64,000 bases of DNA from G963675935 sp963675935 (lineage in GTDB: Bacteria; Planctomycetota; Planctomycetia; Pirellulales; Thermoguttaceae), in contig OY780964.2 of NCBI GenBank assembly GCA_963675935.2, positions 124,001 through 188,000 on the forward strand. Reading direction: 5' to 3'. Positions 35,114 through 43,697 of this stretch are shown piece after piece; within the stretch, counting starts at the first letter, position 1, and each line of letters opens with the position of its first letter. The notes under the pieces are model-generated. The model had not been told where the DNA came from. It did not search any database and was given only the letters and a program-made list of their open reading frames with translations. The translations under genes and the position numbers were made by a program.

Positions 35114-36052
35114 ATGACCGACATGTTGCAAGAATACTGCGATTCGCGAGGCGCGTCGATGCGAGTCGATCGTCAAGCGGGAGTGATCCACGGCGTGAAG
35201 ATTTTGGGGTTCGAGTCGCGGAACGGGCGAACGTATCTGCCCGAGGCGCTCGCCGAGGCCGCGCAGCTCTACGAAGACGCCAAGGTCAACGTCAATCATC
35301 CGAAGGGCCACCCGACCTCGCCACGCGATTATCAAGATCGGATCGGGGCGATCCGCGGCGTCGCGCTGCGGACGGGCGAGGGTCTTTTCGGCGACTTTCA
35401 TTTCAATCCGAAACACGCACTGGCGGAACAATTGATCTGGGACGCCGAACACGCCCCGGAAAACGTGGGCTTCTCGCACAACGTCGAGGCGCGAACCGGT
35501 CGGCGAGGCGACCGCGTCGTGGTCGAGGCGATCGTTCGCGTGCAGAGCGTCGATCTGGTGGCCGATCCGGCCACGACGCGTGGCCTGTTCGAGTCGGCCT
35601 CACCCGCCGCGCCGGCCGAAACAGTCGAAACGATCGAAACGGTCGAATCGCCAAGCCTCGACGAACTGAAACAAAAATTTCCCGAACTGGTCGAGAGCGT
35701 CCGCAACGAGCGGGCCGATGAAGTCGGCAGGCTGGAACGCGAAGTGGAGCGGCTCACGGTGATCGAAGCGTTTCATCGGAAGTGCGACGCGGCGCGCCGA
35801 CTGCTCCGCGAGTTCGACCTGCCCGACGCCGAGACGGACGATCCCCGGGCGAAAGCCATCTGCGGCGAGCGATTTCTGGAATCGCTCGTGGCCGCGTCGG
35901 ACGAGCGAGCGATGCGGGAACTGGTCGAGGAACGGGCGCGATTGGTCCGTGCGCTTGCCGGCGCCGAGTCGCGGCCTCGGTCCGTCGATCAGCACCTCCT
36001 GCACGACATTCGTCCCTTGGACGCGAAAAGTTTTGTGGAAGCGATTACGTGA
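35114..36052 (+). CDS. Phage prohead protease/scaffold-like protein (312 aa)
   Basis: Residues 10-150 look like a capsid maturation protease (G-V-K-I-L-G-F-E-S-R-N-G-R-T-Y, then V-N-V-N-H-P, and G-F-S-H-N-V with the candidate catalytic Ser-His), as in Mu gpI-like or HK97-type proteases; S-V-D-L-V-A-D-P-A-T-T is a strong family marker. Residues 165-312 are charged helices that could serve as scaffold. The next genes encode a decoration protein and major capsid protein, supporting the call. ATG at 35114 follows AAAGGA. Confidence 0.75.
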   Translation: MTDMLQEYCDSRGASMRVDRQAGVIHGVKILGFESRNGRTYLPEALAEAAQLYEDAKVNVNHPKGHPTSPRDYQDRIGAIRGVALRTGEGLFGDFHFNPKHALAEQLIWDAEHAPENVGFSHNVEARTGRRGDRVVVEAIVRVQSVDLVADPATTRGLFESASPAAPAETVETIETVESPSLDELKQKFPELVESVRNERADEVGRLEREVERLTVIEAFHRKCDAARRLLREFDLPDAETDDPRAKAICGERFLESLVAASDERAMRELVEERARLVRALAGAESRPRSVDQHLLHDIRPLDAKSFVEAIT

Positions 36053-36055
36053 AAA

Positions 36056-36108
36056 GAGGTCTTGGGTCTTAGGACTTAGGACTTAGCCAAGACCCAAGAC
36101 CCAAGTTC
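36056..36108. repeat. Dispersed GGTCTTGGGTC repeat
   Basis: Inverted GTCTTGGGTCTTAGG and CCAAGACCCAAG, between the protease and decoration genes. Confidence 0.65.
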
Positions 36109-36137
36109 CAAACCCCTAATTATGGAGATTTATTGAC

Positions 36138-36623
36138 ATGAGCGACAAAATGCGTTGGCGATACGGAGACACTAATCCCGTGGTGGCGGCCGTCGATTCC
36201 GCCACGGTCATCGAGATCGGCGATCTGGTCTTGCACGACACCGATGACGCCAAACCGGCGTCGAGCCTGACCGACCAGGGCACCGAGACGGCGAATCAGG
36301 AATTGTTCGCCGACAAGTTTCTCGGCGTGGCCATGCAGCGGAGCCGAAGCGGCGACACCGCGCCGATCCGGGTGGCCACCACCGGCGTGTTCGAGTTCGA
36401 TTGTCCGAGCGGGACGTTCGAGCTTGGCGACATGGTCGGCGCCGACGAGAACACGGCGGGCACTGCCCTGTTGAATCAGCATGCGGCGAAGGTCAGCGCG
36501 AGCAAGTACGCCGTCGGCCGCGTGGCCAAGCGAGTTCCGACCGCCGGCACGAGCGTTCTGGTCGATATTCGCTCGACCGTGATGACCGGCGGAGTGGAAG
36601 GCAGCAGTCCCAGCGGAGTGTGA
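36138..36623 (+). CDS. Capsid decoration protein, DUF2190-like (161 aa)
   Basis: A beta-rich small protein whose central part (F-E-L-G-D-M-V-G-A-D-E-N, then Y-A-V-G-R-V-A-K-R) resembles DUF2190/gpD-like capsid-stabilising proteins, placed as usual between the protease and the major capsid gene. It would bind outside the capsid at symmetry axes. Confidence 0.65.
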   Translation: MSDKMRWRYGDTNPVVAAVDSATVIEIGDLVLHDTDDAKPASSLTDQGTETANQELFADKFLGVAMQRSRSGDTAPIRVATTGVFEFDCPSGTFELGDMVGADENTAGTALLNQHAAKVSASKYAVGRVAKRVPTAGTSVLVDIRSTVMTGGVEGSSPSGV

Positions 36624-36641
36624 GAAGGAGTGGCGTCCACG

Positions 36642-36721
36642 GGGGACTGTCCCAATTTTCGCGGCGCAATGAACATTGCCGCGCAAATCGGCTTGATCGC
36701 CGCGAAAATGGGACTGTCCCC
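36642..36721. repeat. 80-bp palindromic element GGGGACTGTCCCA
   Basis: Arms GGGGACTGTCCCAATTTTCG and the complement ending TGGGACTGTCCCC. Same length (80 bp) and ends as the element inside the inositol synthase gene (44361-44440), but a different loop. Confidence 0.85.
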
Positions 36722-36736
36722 CTGATGCCGCGTGAA

Positions 36737-36811
36737 GGGGACAGGTCCATGTTTTCGGCCAACCGTTCATTAGCAAAATGAGTTTCCTCGCCGAAAAATG
36801 GACCAGTCCCC
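36737..36811. repeat. Palindromic element GGGGACAGGTCCAT
   Basis: A second related palindrome 15 bp downstream, arms GGGGACAGGTCCATGTTTTC and GAAAAATGGACCAGTCCCC. Confidence 0.75.
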
Positions 36812-36860
36812 AAGCCCTAAGACCTAAATTCAAACCCTCAATTTTTGGAGATATTCCGAC

Positions 36861-38042
36861 ATGCGAGCGATCAAATACCGTGAACTGAAGCGGATGTACG
36901 AAACGAACGGACCCGAGAAAACCGCGCAACACTTGCAGGAAGCCCTGCAAAAAGGCGATCTGAAGCCCGAGGATTTCAGCATCCGGGAGTTGGCCGAAGC
37001 GACCTTGAGCCAAGAGCGAGTGCGGCGGATGGACCCGCGCCAGGGCGACGTGTGCCTCGTCGAGGCCGGCGACGGCGTCGATGTCACCGCGTTCTCGAAC
37101 ATTACCGGCCAGGTGGTGCAATCGAAGATCATGGAAGCCTACCGTCAGGAGGCGTTCGTGATGTCGCGGCTGGTCGAGACGATTCCGACGCGGCTCGACG
37201 GCGAGCGGATTCCCGGCATCGGGCGCGTCGGCGACGAGGTTTCCGAGGTGCGGCCGGGGATGCCCTATCCCAGCCTGGGCTTCGCCGAGGATTACATCGA
37301 TACCCCGCAAACGACCAAACGCGGGTTCATCGTCCCGGTGACGAAGGAGGCGGTGTTTTTCGACCGCACGCACCTGATCCTCCAGCGAGCCGCGGAAGTC
37401 GGCGAGGTGTTGGGCCTGAACAAGGAGAAGCGGCTGCTCGATCTGTTGATCGGCGCGACCAACAACTACACGTGGAAAGGCGCCGCGTACTACACCTACA
37501 GCAACACCGGCACCGGCACGGCGCCCGACGGCGACTGGAAAAACCAGATGACCGAGGAGTTGGTCGATTGGACCGACGTGGACACCGCCGAGCAGCTTTT
37601 CGCCGACATCCTCGATCCGAACACGGGCGAGCCGGTGCTGATCCAAGCGACCACGGTGTTGGTGATGCCGGCGTATCGGCACGCGGCGCACCGCATCTTC
37701 AACGCAGCCGAAATCGAGTATGGCAGTGGAGCGACGACCACCGTGGCCGCCAATCCGCTGGGCAACTACACGGTGGTCGAGAGCCGGCTGGCCTATCGCC
37801 GGCTGACGGCCGCCGGCTATGCCGCGGCCGACGCGAAGAAGTGGTGGTTCATTGGCGATTTCCGCAAGGCGTTCGCCTACATGGAAAACTGGCCGATCAC
37901 CGTCGCGCAATCGTCGTTGGGCGGCGAGGCCGAATTCAGCCAGGACATCGTGGTCCGGTTCAAGGCCAGCGAGCGGGGCGCCGCGGCCGTCATCAATCCG
38001 CGCTACGTGGTGAAGAGCACCGGCGCCGGCAGCGGATCGTAA
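36861..38042 (+). CDS. Phage major capsid protein (393 aa)
   Basis: A 393-residue protein resembling Mu gpT/HK97-fold major capsid proteins: an N-terminal helical arm (residues 1-60, the part usually removed by the protease), then a region with M-E-A-Y-R-Q-E-A-F-V-M-S-R-L-V-E-T and G-F-I-V-P-V-T-K-E-A-V-F-F-D, and a C-terminal beta-rich domain. It follows the decoration gene and precedes fibre-like genes. No frameshift or stop; it looks intact. Confidence 0.8.
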   Translation: MRAIKYRELKRMYETNGPEKTAQHLQEALQKGDLKPEDFSIRELAEATLSQERVRRMDPRQGDVCLVEAGDGVDVTAFSNITGQVVQSKIMEAYRQEAFVMSRLVETIPTRLDGERIPGIGRVGDEVSEVRPGMPYPSLGFAEDYIDTPQTTKRGFIVPVTKEAVFFDRTHLILQRAAEVGEVLGLNKEKRLLDLLIGATNNYTWKGAAYYTYSNTGTGTAPDGDWKNQMTEELVDWTDVDTAEQLFADILDPNTGEPVLIQATTVLVMPAYRHAAHRIFNAAEIEYGSGATTTVAANPLGNYTVVESRLAYRRLTAAGYAAADAKKWWFIGDFRKAFAYMENWPITVAQSSLGGEAEFSQDIVVRFKASERGAAAVINPRYVVKSTGAGSGS

Positions 38043-38213
38043 GCCAACGTGTGCGAGCGGATGATGGCGAATAGACGGGAGAGCCGGCAATCATGCCGCT
38101 TCAACTCAAGGATTGGACACAATCCCTGAACGCATGGCCGCGAATCGCGGCCGTGCGGCTCCCGCCTTCGCTTACGATATTGCTTGCCAGGACTTTTTTT
38201 CGCGGAGCAACCC

Positions 38214-39056
38214 ATGAGCAGCAGCGGCATTCCATTTATCACACCCGTGCCGTACACCGGAGCGGTCAGAAACGTTGACCTCGGCTCGCACTCGATCGCG
38301 GTCGGGCTGGGCGTTTTTACGCCCTTCGTCGCTCCGTCGGCCGATTCGACAACAGCATTTCAGGTCCGCAAAGCCGACAACACGACCTCGGTGGTGAATG
38401 TTGACACGACGAACGGCAACGTGGGCGTTGGGACCACGACACCCAATACCGTATTAAACGTGATTGGCAAGAGCAATACGGTCGGCGCCATTCGGGTTAC
38501 GGCACAGAATGCGCTTGACACGCCTTGGATGGAATTTGGAGTCAACGGTTTATCGTCTCCCTATAGCACAAGTTTTGGGGCAATCACCAATAGCGAAGGA
38601 TTCAGGTTTAAGTCAATTCAGAATGTATCCATGATTCCTGGTGCCGGCTATGCGTTCAAGGTATTGCACCCTAATGCAACAACTACTTATCTAACGATTC
38701 CGGCAAACACCGGCTATGTCGGCATCGGCACAACCTCGCCAAACGCCAAATTGGAATCGCTCGCCACCACCGAGCAGGCGAGACTCTCCTACGACTCCAC
38801 GCATTACACCAGTTTCACGGTCGGCAGCGGCGGCGATCTGACGATTGCCCCCAGCGGCGGCGACACGAACATCACGGGCAATCTGGCTGTTTCCGGCGCG
38901 GTCACGGCCGCGCAATTCAGGCTGTCGGCCTTGAGCACGGCCCCGGCGTCGTCTTCCGATACGGGTACCCTGGGAGAAATACGGATCGCCAATGGATACA
39001 TTTACGTCTGCGTGGCAACCAACACCTGGCAGCGTGCCGCGTTGGCGACGTGGTAA
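38214..39056 (+). CDS. Tail-fibre-like protein (280 aa)
   Basis: Contains repeats of the type G-N-V-G-V-G-T-T-T-P-N and G-Y-V-G-I-G-T-T-S-P-N-A-K-L-E, a pattern found in phage fibre and tailspike shafts, often just ahead of a chaperone domain. The start MSSSGIPF was preferred because CGGAGC precedes it. In context it is probably a virion surface protein; receptor unknown. Confidence 0.65.
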   Translation: MSSSGIPFITPVPYTGAVRNVDLGSHSIAVGLGVFTPFVAPSADSTTAFQVRKADNTTSVVNVDTTNGNVGVGTTTPNTVLNVIGKSNTVGAIRVTAQNALDTPWMEFGVNGLSSPYSTSFGAITNSEGFRFKSIQNVSMIPGAGYAFKVLHPNATTTYLTIPANTGYVGIGTTSPNAKLESLATTEQARLSYDSTHYTSFTVGSGGDLTIAPSGGDTNITGNLAVSGAVTAAQFRLSALSTAPASSSDTGTLGEIRIANGYIYVCVATNTWQRAALATW

Positions 39057-39080
39057 TCGAGCAAAAACGAAAGGAAAATC

Positions 39081-39953
39081 ATGGCCATTTTCGCACTACC
39101 GACCGGCTCGACCTACTACGCGGCGATCTGGGGCTTCAACGGAACGCGATGGAACGGCTCTGCAATGGTCGCGCCGAGCGCGATTGCCGACACTGCCTGG
39201 GGAACGGGAATGGTGACGCTAGTCGCGCTCTCGACATCGAATTCATCAGCAACCGGCATGTTCACGTGTACGGCTCCTGCCGCTCTTCCGGCCGGCTTCT
39301 ATTTTCTGACGATTCACAACGTCAACACGTTCGAGGGGGAGTCACACGCCATAGCGTCGATGAAGATTGCGTGGAACGGCGCGGCGGAGGTCCAGGAGTT
39401 GCCCGCGGCGGCGGCGGGAACGAGCGGCGGACTTCTGGTCGTCGGCACGGGCAGCGGAGGAGTCAACCCAAGCGGCGGTAAAGTGCCGGCGACCATCGCC
39501 ATCGGCGACAACGCCGACAAGAGCGGCTACTCGATCAATGGAACGTCCGGCGGAACCGGCGTGACCGCGAGCGTCGCCCTAGAAGACATCTACGCCACCG
39601 CGTTCAAGAATGGCGCGGTGGCGCTTTACGCCCGCGTCTATAAGAACGGCGCCGACATTACCACGGCCGATCTTTCGACGATCGTCTACAGCGTCTATCT
39701 TTTGGACGGCGGCGACCCGGACGAACGAACGGCCATCGCGGGCCACACGGGCGTTTCGCTTTTGGTGTCCAGCGTGATTTTCGACACGCTGCAAAGCGAC
39801 CTGGAGGCCGGCAACTACAACTTCAAACACACCGTGCCGGCCGGCGTGACTCCGGCGTTCACGATCGCCGGCCGGGACTATCTCGTCGAATACACCCTTA
39901 CGCCCACGGCGGGCGAAAAGATCATCGTCAGATTCAGGATTGAAGTAAAATGA
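39081..39953 (+). CDS. Putative virion structural protein (290 aa)
   Basis: A Gly/Thr/Ala-rich beta protein. Residues 1-95 form one domain (S-T-Y-Y-A-A-I-W-G-F-N-G-T-R-W-N-G) and about 150-290 a second with V-A-L-Y-A-R-V-Y-K-N-G-A-D-I-T, suggestive of an Ig-like or fibre-base fold. No database family recognised. Its stop codon overlaps the first of three tandem ATGAGCGACATA starts. Confidence 0.5.
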   Translation: MAIFALPTGSTYYAAIWGFNGTRWNGSAMVAPSAIADTAWGTGMVTLVALSTSNSSATGMFTCTAPAALPAGFYFLTIHNVNTFEGESHAIASMKIAWNGAAEVQELPAAAAGTSGGLLVVGTGSGGVNPSGGKVPATIAIGDNADKSGYSINGTSGGTGVTASVALEDIYATAFKNGAVALYARVYKNGADITTADLSTIVYSVYLLDGGDPDERTAIAGHTGVSLLVSSVIFDTLQSDLEAGNYNFKHTVPAGVTPAFTIAGRDYLVEYTLTPTAGEKIIVRFRIEVK

Positions 39954-39988
39954 GCGACATAGAAACCATAGATTCAGGATTGAAGTAA
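39950..39988 (+). CDS. 12-codon mini-ORF 1
   Basis: M-S-D-I-E-T-I-D-S-G-L-K then TAA; begins in an ATGA overlap with the upstream structural gene and ends one base before the next ATG. Either a coupling device or a duplication scar. Confidence 0.4.
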   Translation: MSDIETIDSGLK

Positions 39989-39989
39989 A

Positions 39990-40028
39990 ATGAGCGACAT
40001 AAAAACCATAGATTCAGGATTGGAGTAA
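39990..40028 (+). CDS. 12-codon mini-ORF 2
   Basis: M-S-D-I-K-T-I-D-S-G-L-E then TAA, one base before the start of the 70-aa gene. Confidence 0.4.
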   Translation: MSDIKTIDSGLE

Positions 40029-40029
40029 A

Positions 40030-40242
40030 ATGAGCGACATAAAAACCATTGCCGCGATCAAGACCCAGACCTTGGCGTTGATGGCCGAAATCACCGCGAA
40101 TCCGAAGCCCACGTATCAGATCGACGGGCAGATGATTGCGTGGGGCGGCTACCTGGCGCAACTCCAGACAACCGTCGATTGGTGCAACGAGAAGCTCTCG
40201 GGCGAGTCGCCTTTCGAGGTCCGGTCGCAAGGATACACGTAG
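40030..40242 (+). CDS. Small capsid-module protein (70 aa)
   Basis: A 70-residue mostly helical protein (M-S-D-I-K-T-I-A-A-I-K-T-Q-T) of unknown role, probably a tail- or neck-associated small protein given its place between structural genes. Its start region is triplicated upstream. Confidence 0.5.
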   Translation: MSDIKTIAAIKTQTLALMAEITANPKPTYQIDGQMIAWGGYLAQLQTTVDWCNEKLSGESPFEVRSQGYT

Positions 40243-40244
40243 AA

Positions 40245-40316
40245 GACAGGGCTTAGGTCTTGGGTCTTTGGGCTTAGGCTTCTCCTAAGACCCAAGACCT
40301 AAGACCTAAGACCATA
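40245..40316. repeat. Dispersed GGTCTTGGGTC repeat
   Basis: Inverted GGTCTTGGGTCTTTGGG and CCTAAGACCCAAGACC clusters. Confidence 0.65.
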
Positions 40317-40350
40317 AACTCACAAACCTCTTGAAACTTGTTTCATTCCC

Positions 40351-41019
40351 ATGTTTGACCCAACCGACGATCTTACAAGCGTGGCCGACGGCACGGAATC
40401 GGTGACTTTGCTGCGGCGAGGACGCACGCCTGGCGACGCGGGCACGACGATTGCCCATGCCCTGCGGCGAGCCATCACGGCCGGCGAGGCCGCGATTGTC
40501 AACACGGGCGATGTTCGCAAGCAAGTGCCGAGCGGAGGCCGGCAATTGGCCGACGATTTGGTTTGGCACCTGCCGGTGGCCGAACTGCCCGACACGCCGC
40601 GGCTAGGCGACGTGATTCTCGACGGCGACGGCCGACGCTGGACCATTTTGACGGTGAAGCTGGCCACGCTCGGCTCACGCTGGCGCTGCGAAACGCGAAA
40701 CGTCGCCATTGCGTCGGGATTGGACAACACGATCTCCGTGCAAAAAAATATCGGCACGACCGCAGCACCGATTTGGCAAACCCGAAAGACGGGCGTCCGG
40801 GCGAGAATTCAATCGTTGAAGACCACCTTCGACGCCGACGCCGCCACGCCGACCACGACCACGCGCTATCGCATTTTCGTCGAGATCAATCTCGAATTGG
40901 ACCACACTTGCCGCATTCGCGGCCCGGAGGGAACCATCTACACGATTCTCAGCACGACCGGGGCCGAGCAGATCGGGCAACTGCAAGTGATCGAGGCGGA
41001 GGTTGTGGTTAGCGGATAG
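40351..41019 (+). CDS. Putative head-tail connector/neck protein (222 aa)
   Basis: Residues 70-120 have the strand pattern D-V-I-L-D-G-D-G-R-R-W-T-I-L-T-V seen in phage head-closure or stopper proteins, which measure or seal the head-tail joint. The C-terminal half is a second beta domain. The call rests on gene order and pattern, not on a firm family match. Confidence 0.45.
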   Translation: MFDPTDDLTSVADGTESVTLLRRGRTPGDAGTTIAHALRRAITAGEAAIVNTGDVRKQVPSGGRQLADDLVWHLPVAELPDTPRLGDVILDGDGRRWTILTVKLATLGSRWRCETRNVAIASGLDNTISVQKNIGTTAAPIWQTRKTGVRARIQSLKTTFDADAATPTTTTRYRIFVEINLELDHTCRIRGPEGTIYTILSTTGAEQIGQLQVIEAEVVVSG

Positions 41020-41022
41020 GGG

Positions 41023-41517
41023 TTACACGTCTATCACCACTTTCTCATATAGCACGTTGAGGATGCCCGCGGCCACTTCCGCGTGGCTGCTTTCGAGGAG
41101 CAGATCGAGCTTGTCGTGCAACTCGCGCTTGCGGTTCATCTGGCGCACCGCAACCAGCGCGCCGTCGGCCGTCAGCGCGCCGCCGGCGCCGACCCGGCTG
41201 TGAAGCTCGTCGAAATCGGCCTCCGTCCAGCCGCGGAACAACTCCTTGTGGTCCTCGATCACACCGGCCACCAGCGGATTCGTCCGGCGGTCGAAACGGC
41301 GGTAGATCAGTTGCGCGGGATCGACGAAAAGCTCCTCAATGGCGACGCCCAGCCCCTCGGCCAGTTGGTGGAGCGTCTGAGCGTGGGGTTTTTTGTCGCC
41401 GTGCAGAATCCCTCGGATTGTCCGCACGTGCAGGCCGGTCTGCTCGGCCACGCCGCACAGGGTCAGCCCCCTGGCGGCCATCAAACGCAACAGATTTTCG
41501 CGGGCGTAAATCGACAT
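41023..41517 (-). CDS. XRE-family regulator (164 aa)
   Basis: HTH over residues 6-60 (G-L-T-L-C-G-V-A-E-Q-T-G-L-H-V-R-T-I-R-G-I), followed by about 100 residues of charged helices ending V-L-Y-E-K-V-V-I-D-V. Convergent with the capsid module, with a 3-bp gap. Could repress it from a distance or be an unrelated chromosomal gene. No operator identified. Confidence 0.8.
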   Translation of the reverse strand: MSIYARENLLRLMAARGLTLCGVAEQTGLHVRTIRGILHGDKKPHAQTLHQLAEGLGVAIEELFVDPAQLIYRRFDRRTNPLVAGVIEDHKELFRGWTEADFDELHSRVGAGGALTADGALVAVRQMNRKRELHDKLDLLLESSHAEVAAGILNVLYEKVVIDV

Positions 41518-41587
41518 GCAAGGCCCTTGACGGAAATATATACGATTGTATACTAAATCGGAAACGCAATGTCAAGAGGAGCAGAAC

Positions 41588-41881
41588 ATGGTTTTCCGCG
41601 AACAATGCCCGGAGATCCGCTGCCGGGTGTGGATCGTCCGATACGAGGGGATCCAGCCCGCCGGCTGGCACGACGTTCCGCCGGGGGCCGTCGCCGTGGC
41701 GCCGGCCGAGCGGGGGACGATGGCGATCCGGCGCGCCCGGCGTTACGTCGAGGCGTTCAACCGGGCCGCGACGGAAGGTTGTGGAAAAGTTTGGGCCGTG
41801 GCCGTTCCAGTTGTGGTTCGTTACGAGGGAGACCCCCGACCGGGTGGGGCGGTGAAAACATTGGAACCGGCGAGTCCCTAA
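41588..41881 (+). CDS. Small conserved-looking protein (97 aa)
   Basis: Starts MVFREQCPEIRCRVW with GAGGAGC upstream. A single compact domain with strand-helix-helix-strand character (residues 20-75, A-V-A-V-A-P-A-E-R-G-T-M-A-I-R-R-A-R-R). Divergent from the XRE gene. I do not recognise it. Confidence 0.55.
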   Translation: MVFREQCPEIRCRVWIVRYEGIQPAGWHDVPPGAVAVAPAERGTMAIRRARRYVEAFNRAATEGCGKVWAVAVPVVVRYEGDPRPGGAVKTLEPASP

Positions 41882-41899
41882 ATGTCGGCGACTCGTTTA

Positions 41900-42016
41900 G
41901 GATCGGCAAATCAATAATTGTCGTGGGGCAGGTTGCCAACCTGCCGTGTCAGCCTTCGGTTTTGAGGCAGGTTGGCAACCTGCCCCACGCAAAATCCGAC
42001 AATTATTCGCCGATCC
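41900..42016. repeat. Large inverted repeat abutting the helicase stop
   Basis: Outer arms GGATCGGCAAAT...ATTGTCG and complement, inner arms GTGGGGCAGGTTGCCAACC and complement. The structure ends one base before the stop codon of the helicase gene and probably terminates it. Confidence 0.8.
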
Positions 42017-43645
42017 TTACAGCGCGCGGCGGATGCGGTGCGTGCGGCGGCCGAAAACAGGCTTCGGCGTGGGCGGCTCCAACGATTCCTCGCCTTCGCC
42101 CTCGATGTCCAACTCTTCGGTCGGCTGCGGCTTGGCCAAGGCCACGAAACCCGGCAGCTCGTCGCGTTTCAATAGCCGATTGATTCGCATTTCGATCCGC
42201 GTCAGTTCGTTGCCCTCCTCGGGCGAAACGAACGTGAAGGCGATGCCCTCGCGGCCCATCCGGCCGGTGCGCCCGACGCGATGCACGTAGTCGTCGCAAA
42301 ACTGCGGAATGTCGTAGTTGATGATGTGCGAGATCGTGCTGACGTCGATGCCGCGGCCCACCACGTCGGTGGCCACGAGGATCTTGATCTTGCCGTCGCG
42401 GAAGCTGCGCATCACGCGGTCGCGGCCCGACTGCTGAAGGTCGCCGTGGATGGTGTCGCAGCCCTTGAATTTTTCGGAGAGCCGCCGGGCAACCCGGTCG
42501 GTCCCGCGCTTCGTGCGGCAGAACACAATCGCCTGCCGCGGATTTTCGCGTTCGAGCAATTTCACCAATAGATCGTATTTTCGCTCCGGATCGACTGTAA
42601 AGTACGACTGCTCGATCGTTTCGACGCCCAGGTCCTTCGTCGAGAAATCGACCATTTCCGGGTCGCGCATGTAGCGCTCGGCCAGCCGCTTGACCGGCGG
42701 CGGAATCGTCGCGCTAAGCAACAGCGTTTGCCGCATCTGCGGACAGCGTCGCAAAATCTTTTCGATGTCGGGCCGGAAACCGATGTCGAGCATCCGGTCG
42801 GCTTCGTCGAGCACGACGAAACGAATGCCGCCCAACACGAGAGCTCCGCGGTTGATCATATCGATCACCCGGCCTGGCGTGCCAACGACGATTTCCGCCC
42901 CGCGCCGCAAATGTTCGACCTGCTGGCGAAGAGGCTTGCCGCCGTAGACGGCCACGACGTGAACATCGTGGCCCGCGGAGAGCTTGGCGCATTCGTCACG
43001 CACTTGGACGGCCAATTCTCGCGTTGGAAGCAAGATGATGGCCTGCGTGCCGGGCGTTTGCTCTCGCGGTTCGAGACGTTCGAGGATGGGGATGCAGAAG
43101 GCGGCGGTTTTGCCCGTGCCCGTCTGCGCCTGGCCCATTAAGTCGATGCCCTTCAGTGCCTTGGGAATTAGCCCGGCCTGGATGGGCGTGGGGTCGAGAT
43201 ACTCGGCCTCTTGGAGCGAGGCGAGCATGACTTTCGAGAGCCCCATCGCGGCGAAGCCCGAAGACGGGGCGACCGGGGATTTTACTGTCGTCGCGGGTTT
43301 GGTTGTCGGCGCGGACTTGGCCGCCGTCGCGGGCTTGGCAGCGGGCGCGGACTTGGCCGTCGGCGCAGGTTTTGCCTCCGTTGCGGGCTTGGCCGCCGTC
43401 GCGGATTTCGGCGCCGGCGTAGCTTTTGCCCGCGGTGGCCGGGGCCGTGCCGGTGGTTTTGCCGTCGGCGCGGCAACAGGCGGCGGAACCTCGGTTGTTA
43501 CAGCGGCTGTTGTCGCCGGAGTTGCATCGGCGGCTGTCGCGGGGTTTGCAGACGCGGGTTTGCGGCTACGGTGTCTCCGTCGTTTCGGTCGCGGCGCCGA
43601 ATTCGCTTCTTCTTTTTCCACAGCTTCTTCTTTTTCGTTCGTCAA
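42017..43645 (-). CDS. DEAD-box RNA helicase (542 aa)
   Basis: The helicase core occupies residues about 130-500: Q-motif upstream, motif I A-Q-T-G-T-G-K-T, Ia P-T-R-E-L-A, II D-E-A-D, III S-A-T, V G-R-G-I-D-V, VI H-R-V-G-R-T-G-R. An unusual N-terminal extension of about 120 residues is a Lys/Ala/Pro repeat (K-P-A-T-A-A-K type) and likely binds RNA or is merely disordered. Probably a ribosome-assembly or cold-shock helicase of the RhlE/DeaD group. Confidence 0.93.
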   Translation of the reverse strand: MTNEKEEAVEKEEANSAPRPKRRRHRSRKPASANPATAADATPATTAAVTTEVPPPVAAPTAKPPARPRPPRAKATPAPKSATAAKPATEAKPAPTAKSAPAAKPATAAKSAPTTKPATTVKSPVAPSSGFAAMGLSKVMLASLQEAEYLDPTPIQAGLIPKALKGIDLMGQAQTGTGKTAAFCIPILERLEPREQTPGTQAIILLPTRELAVQVRDECAKLSAGHDVHVVAVYGGKPLRQQVEHLRRGAEIVVGTPGRVIDMINRGALVLGGIRFVVLDEADRMLDIGFRPDIEKILRRCPQMRQTLLLSATIPPPVKRLAERYMRDPEMVDFSTKDLGVETIEQSYFTVDPERKYDLLVKLLERENPRQAIVFCRTKRGTDRVARRLSEKFKGCDTIHGDLQQSGRDRVMRSFRDGKIKILVATDVVGRGIDVSTISHIINYDIPQFCDDYVHRVGRTGRMGREGIAFTFVSPEEGNELTRIEMRINRLLKRDELPGFVALAKPQPTEELDIEGEGEESLEPPTPKPVFGRRTHRIRRAL

Positions 43646-43697
43646 GATATTTCGTTACCGTTCTCTTGTAGGATGAAGCCTTCCGTTGGTCAGCCGC

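Larger units (their letters stand above)
39930..40049 (+). repeat. Three tandem 40-bp copies of a gene start
   Basis: Units AGATTCAGGATTG(A/G)AGTAAA followed by ATGAGCGACATA are repeated three times with one or two changes. Each contains a stop TAA, one base, and the next ATG. The last copy opens the 70-aa gene; the first two make 12-codon mini-ORFs (39950-39988 and 39990-40028). Confidence 0.9.

Noticed and set aside
36120..38090. 656-residue minus-strand frame over the capsid genes
   Set aside because: Antisense shadow; the plus-strand frames show capsid family patterns and consistent starts.
34200..42000. Terminase, portal or integrase genes for the capsid module
   Set aside because: I searched both strands for Walker/nuclease motifs of terminases and for portal-size ORFs; the flanking ORFs are a lipoprotein, an XRE regulator and a helicase.
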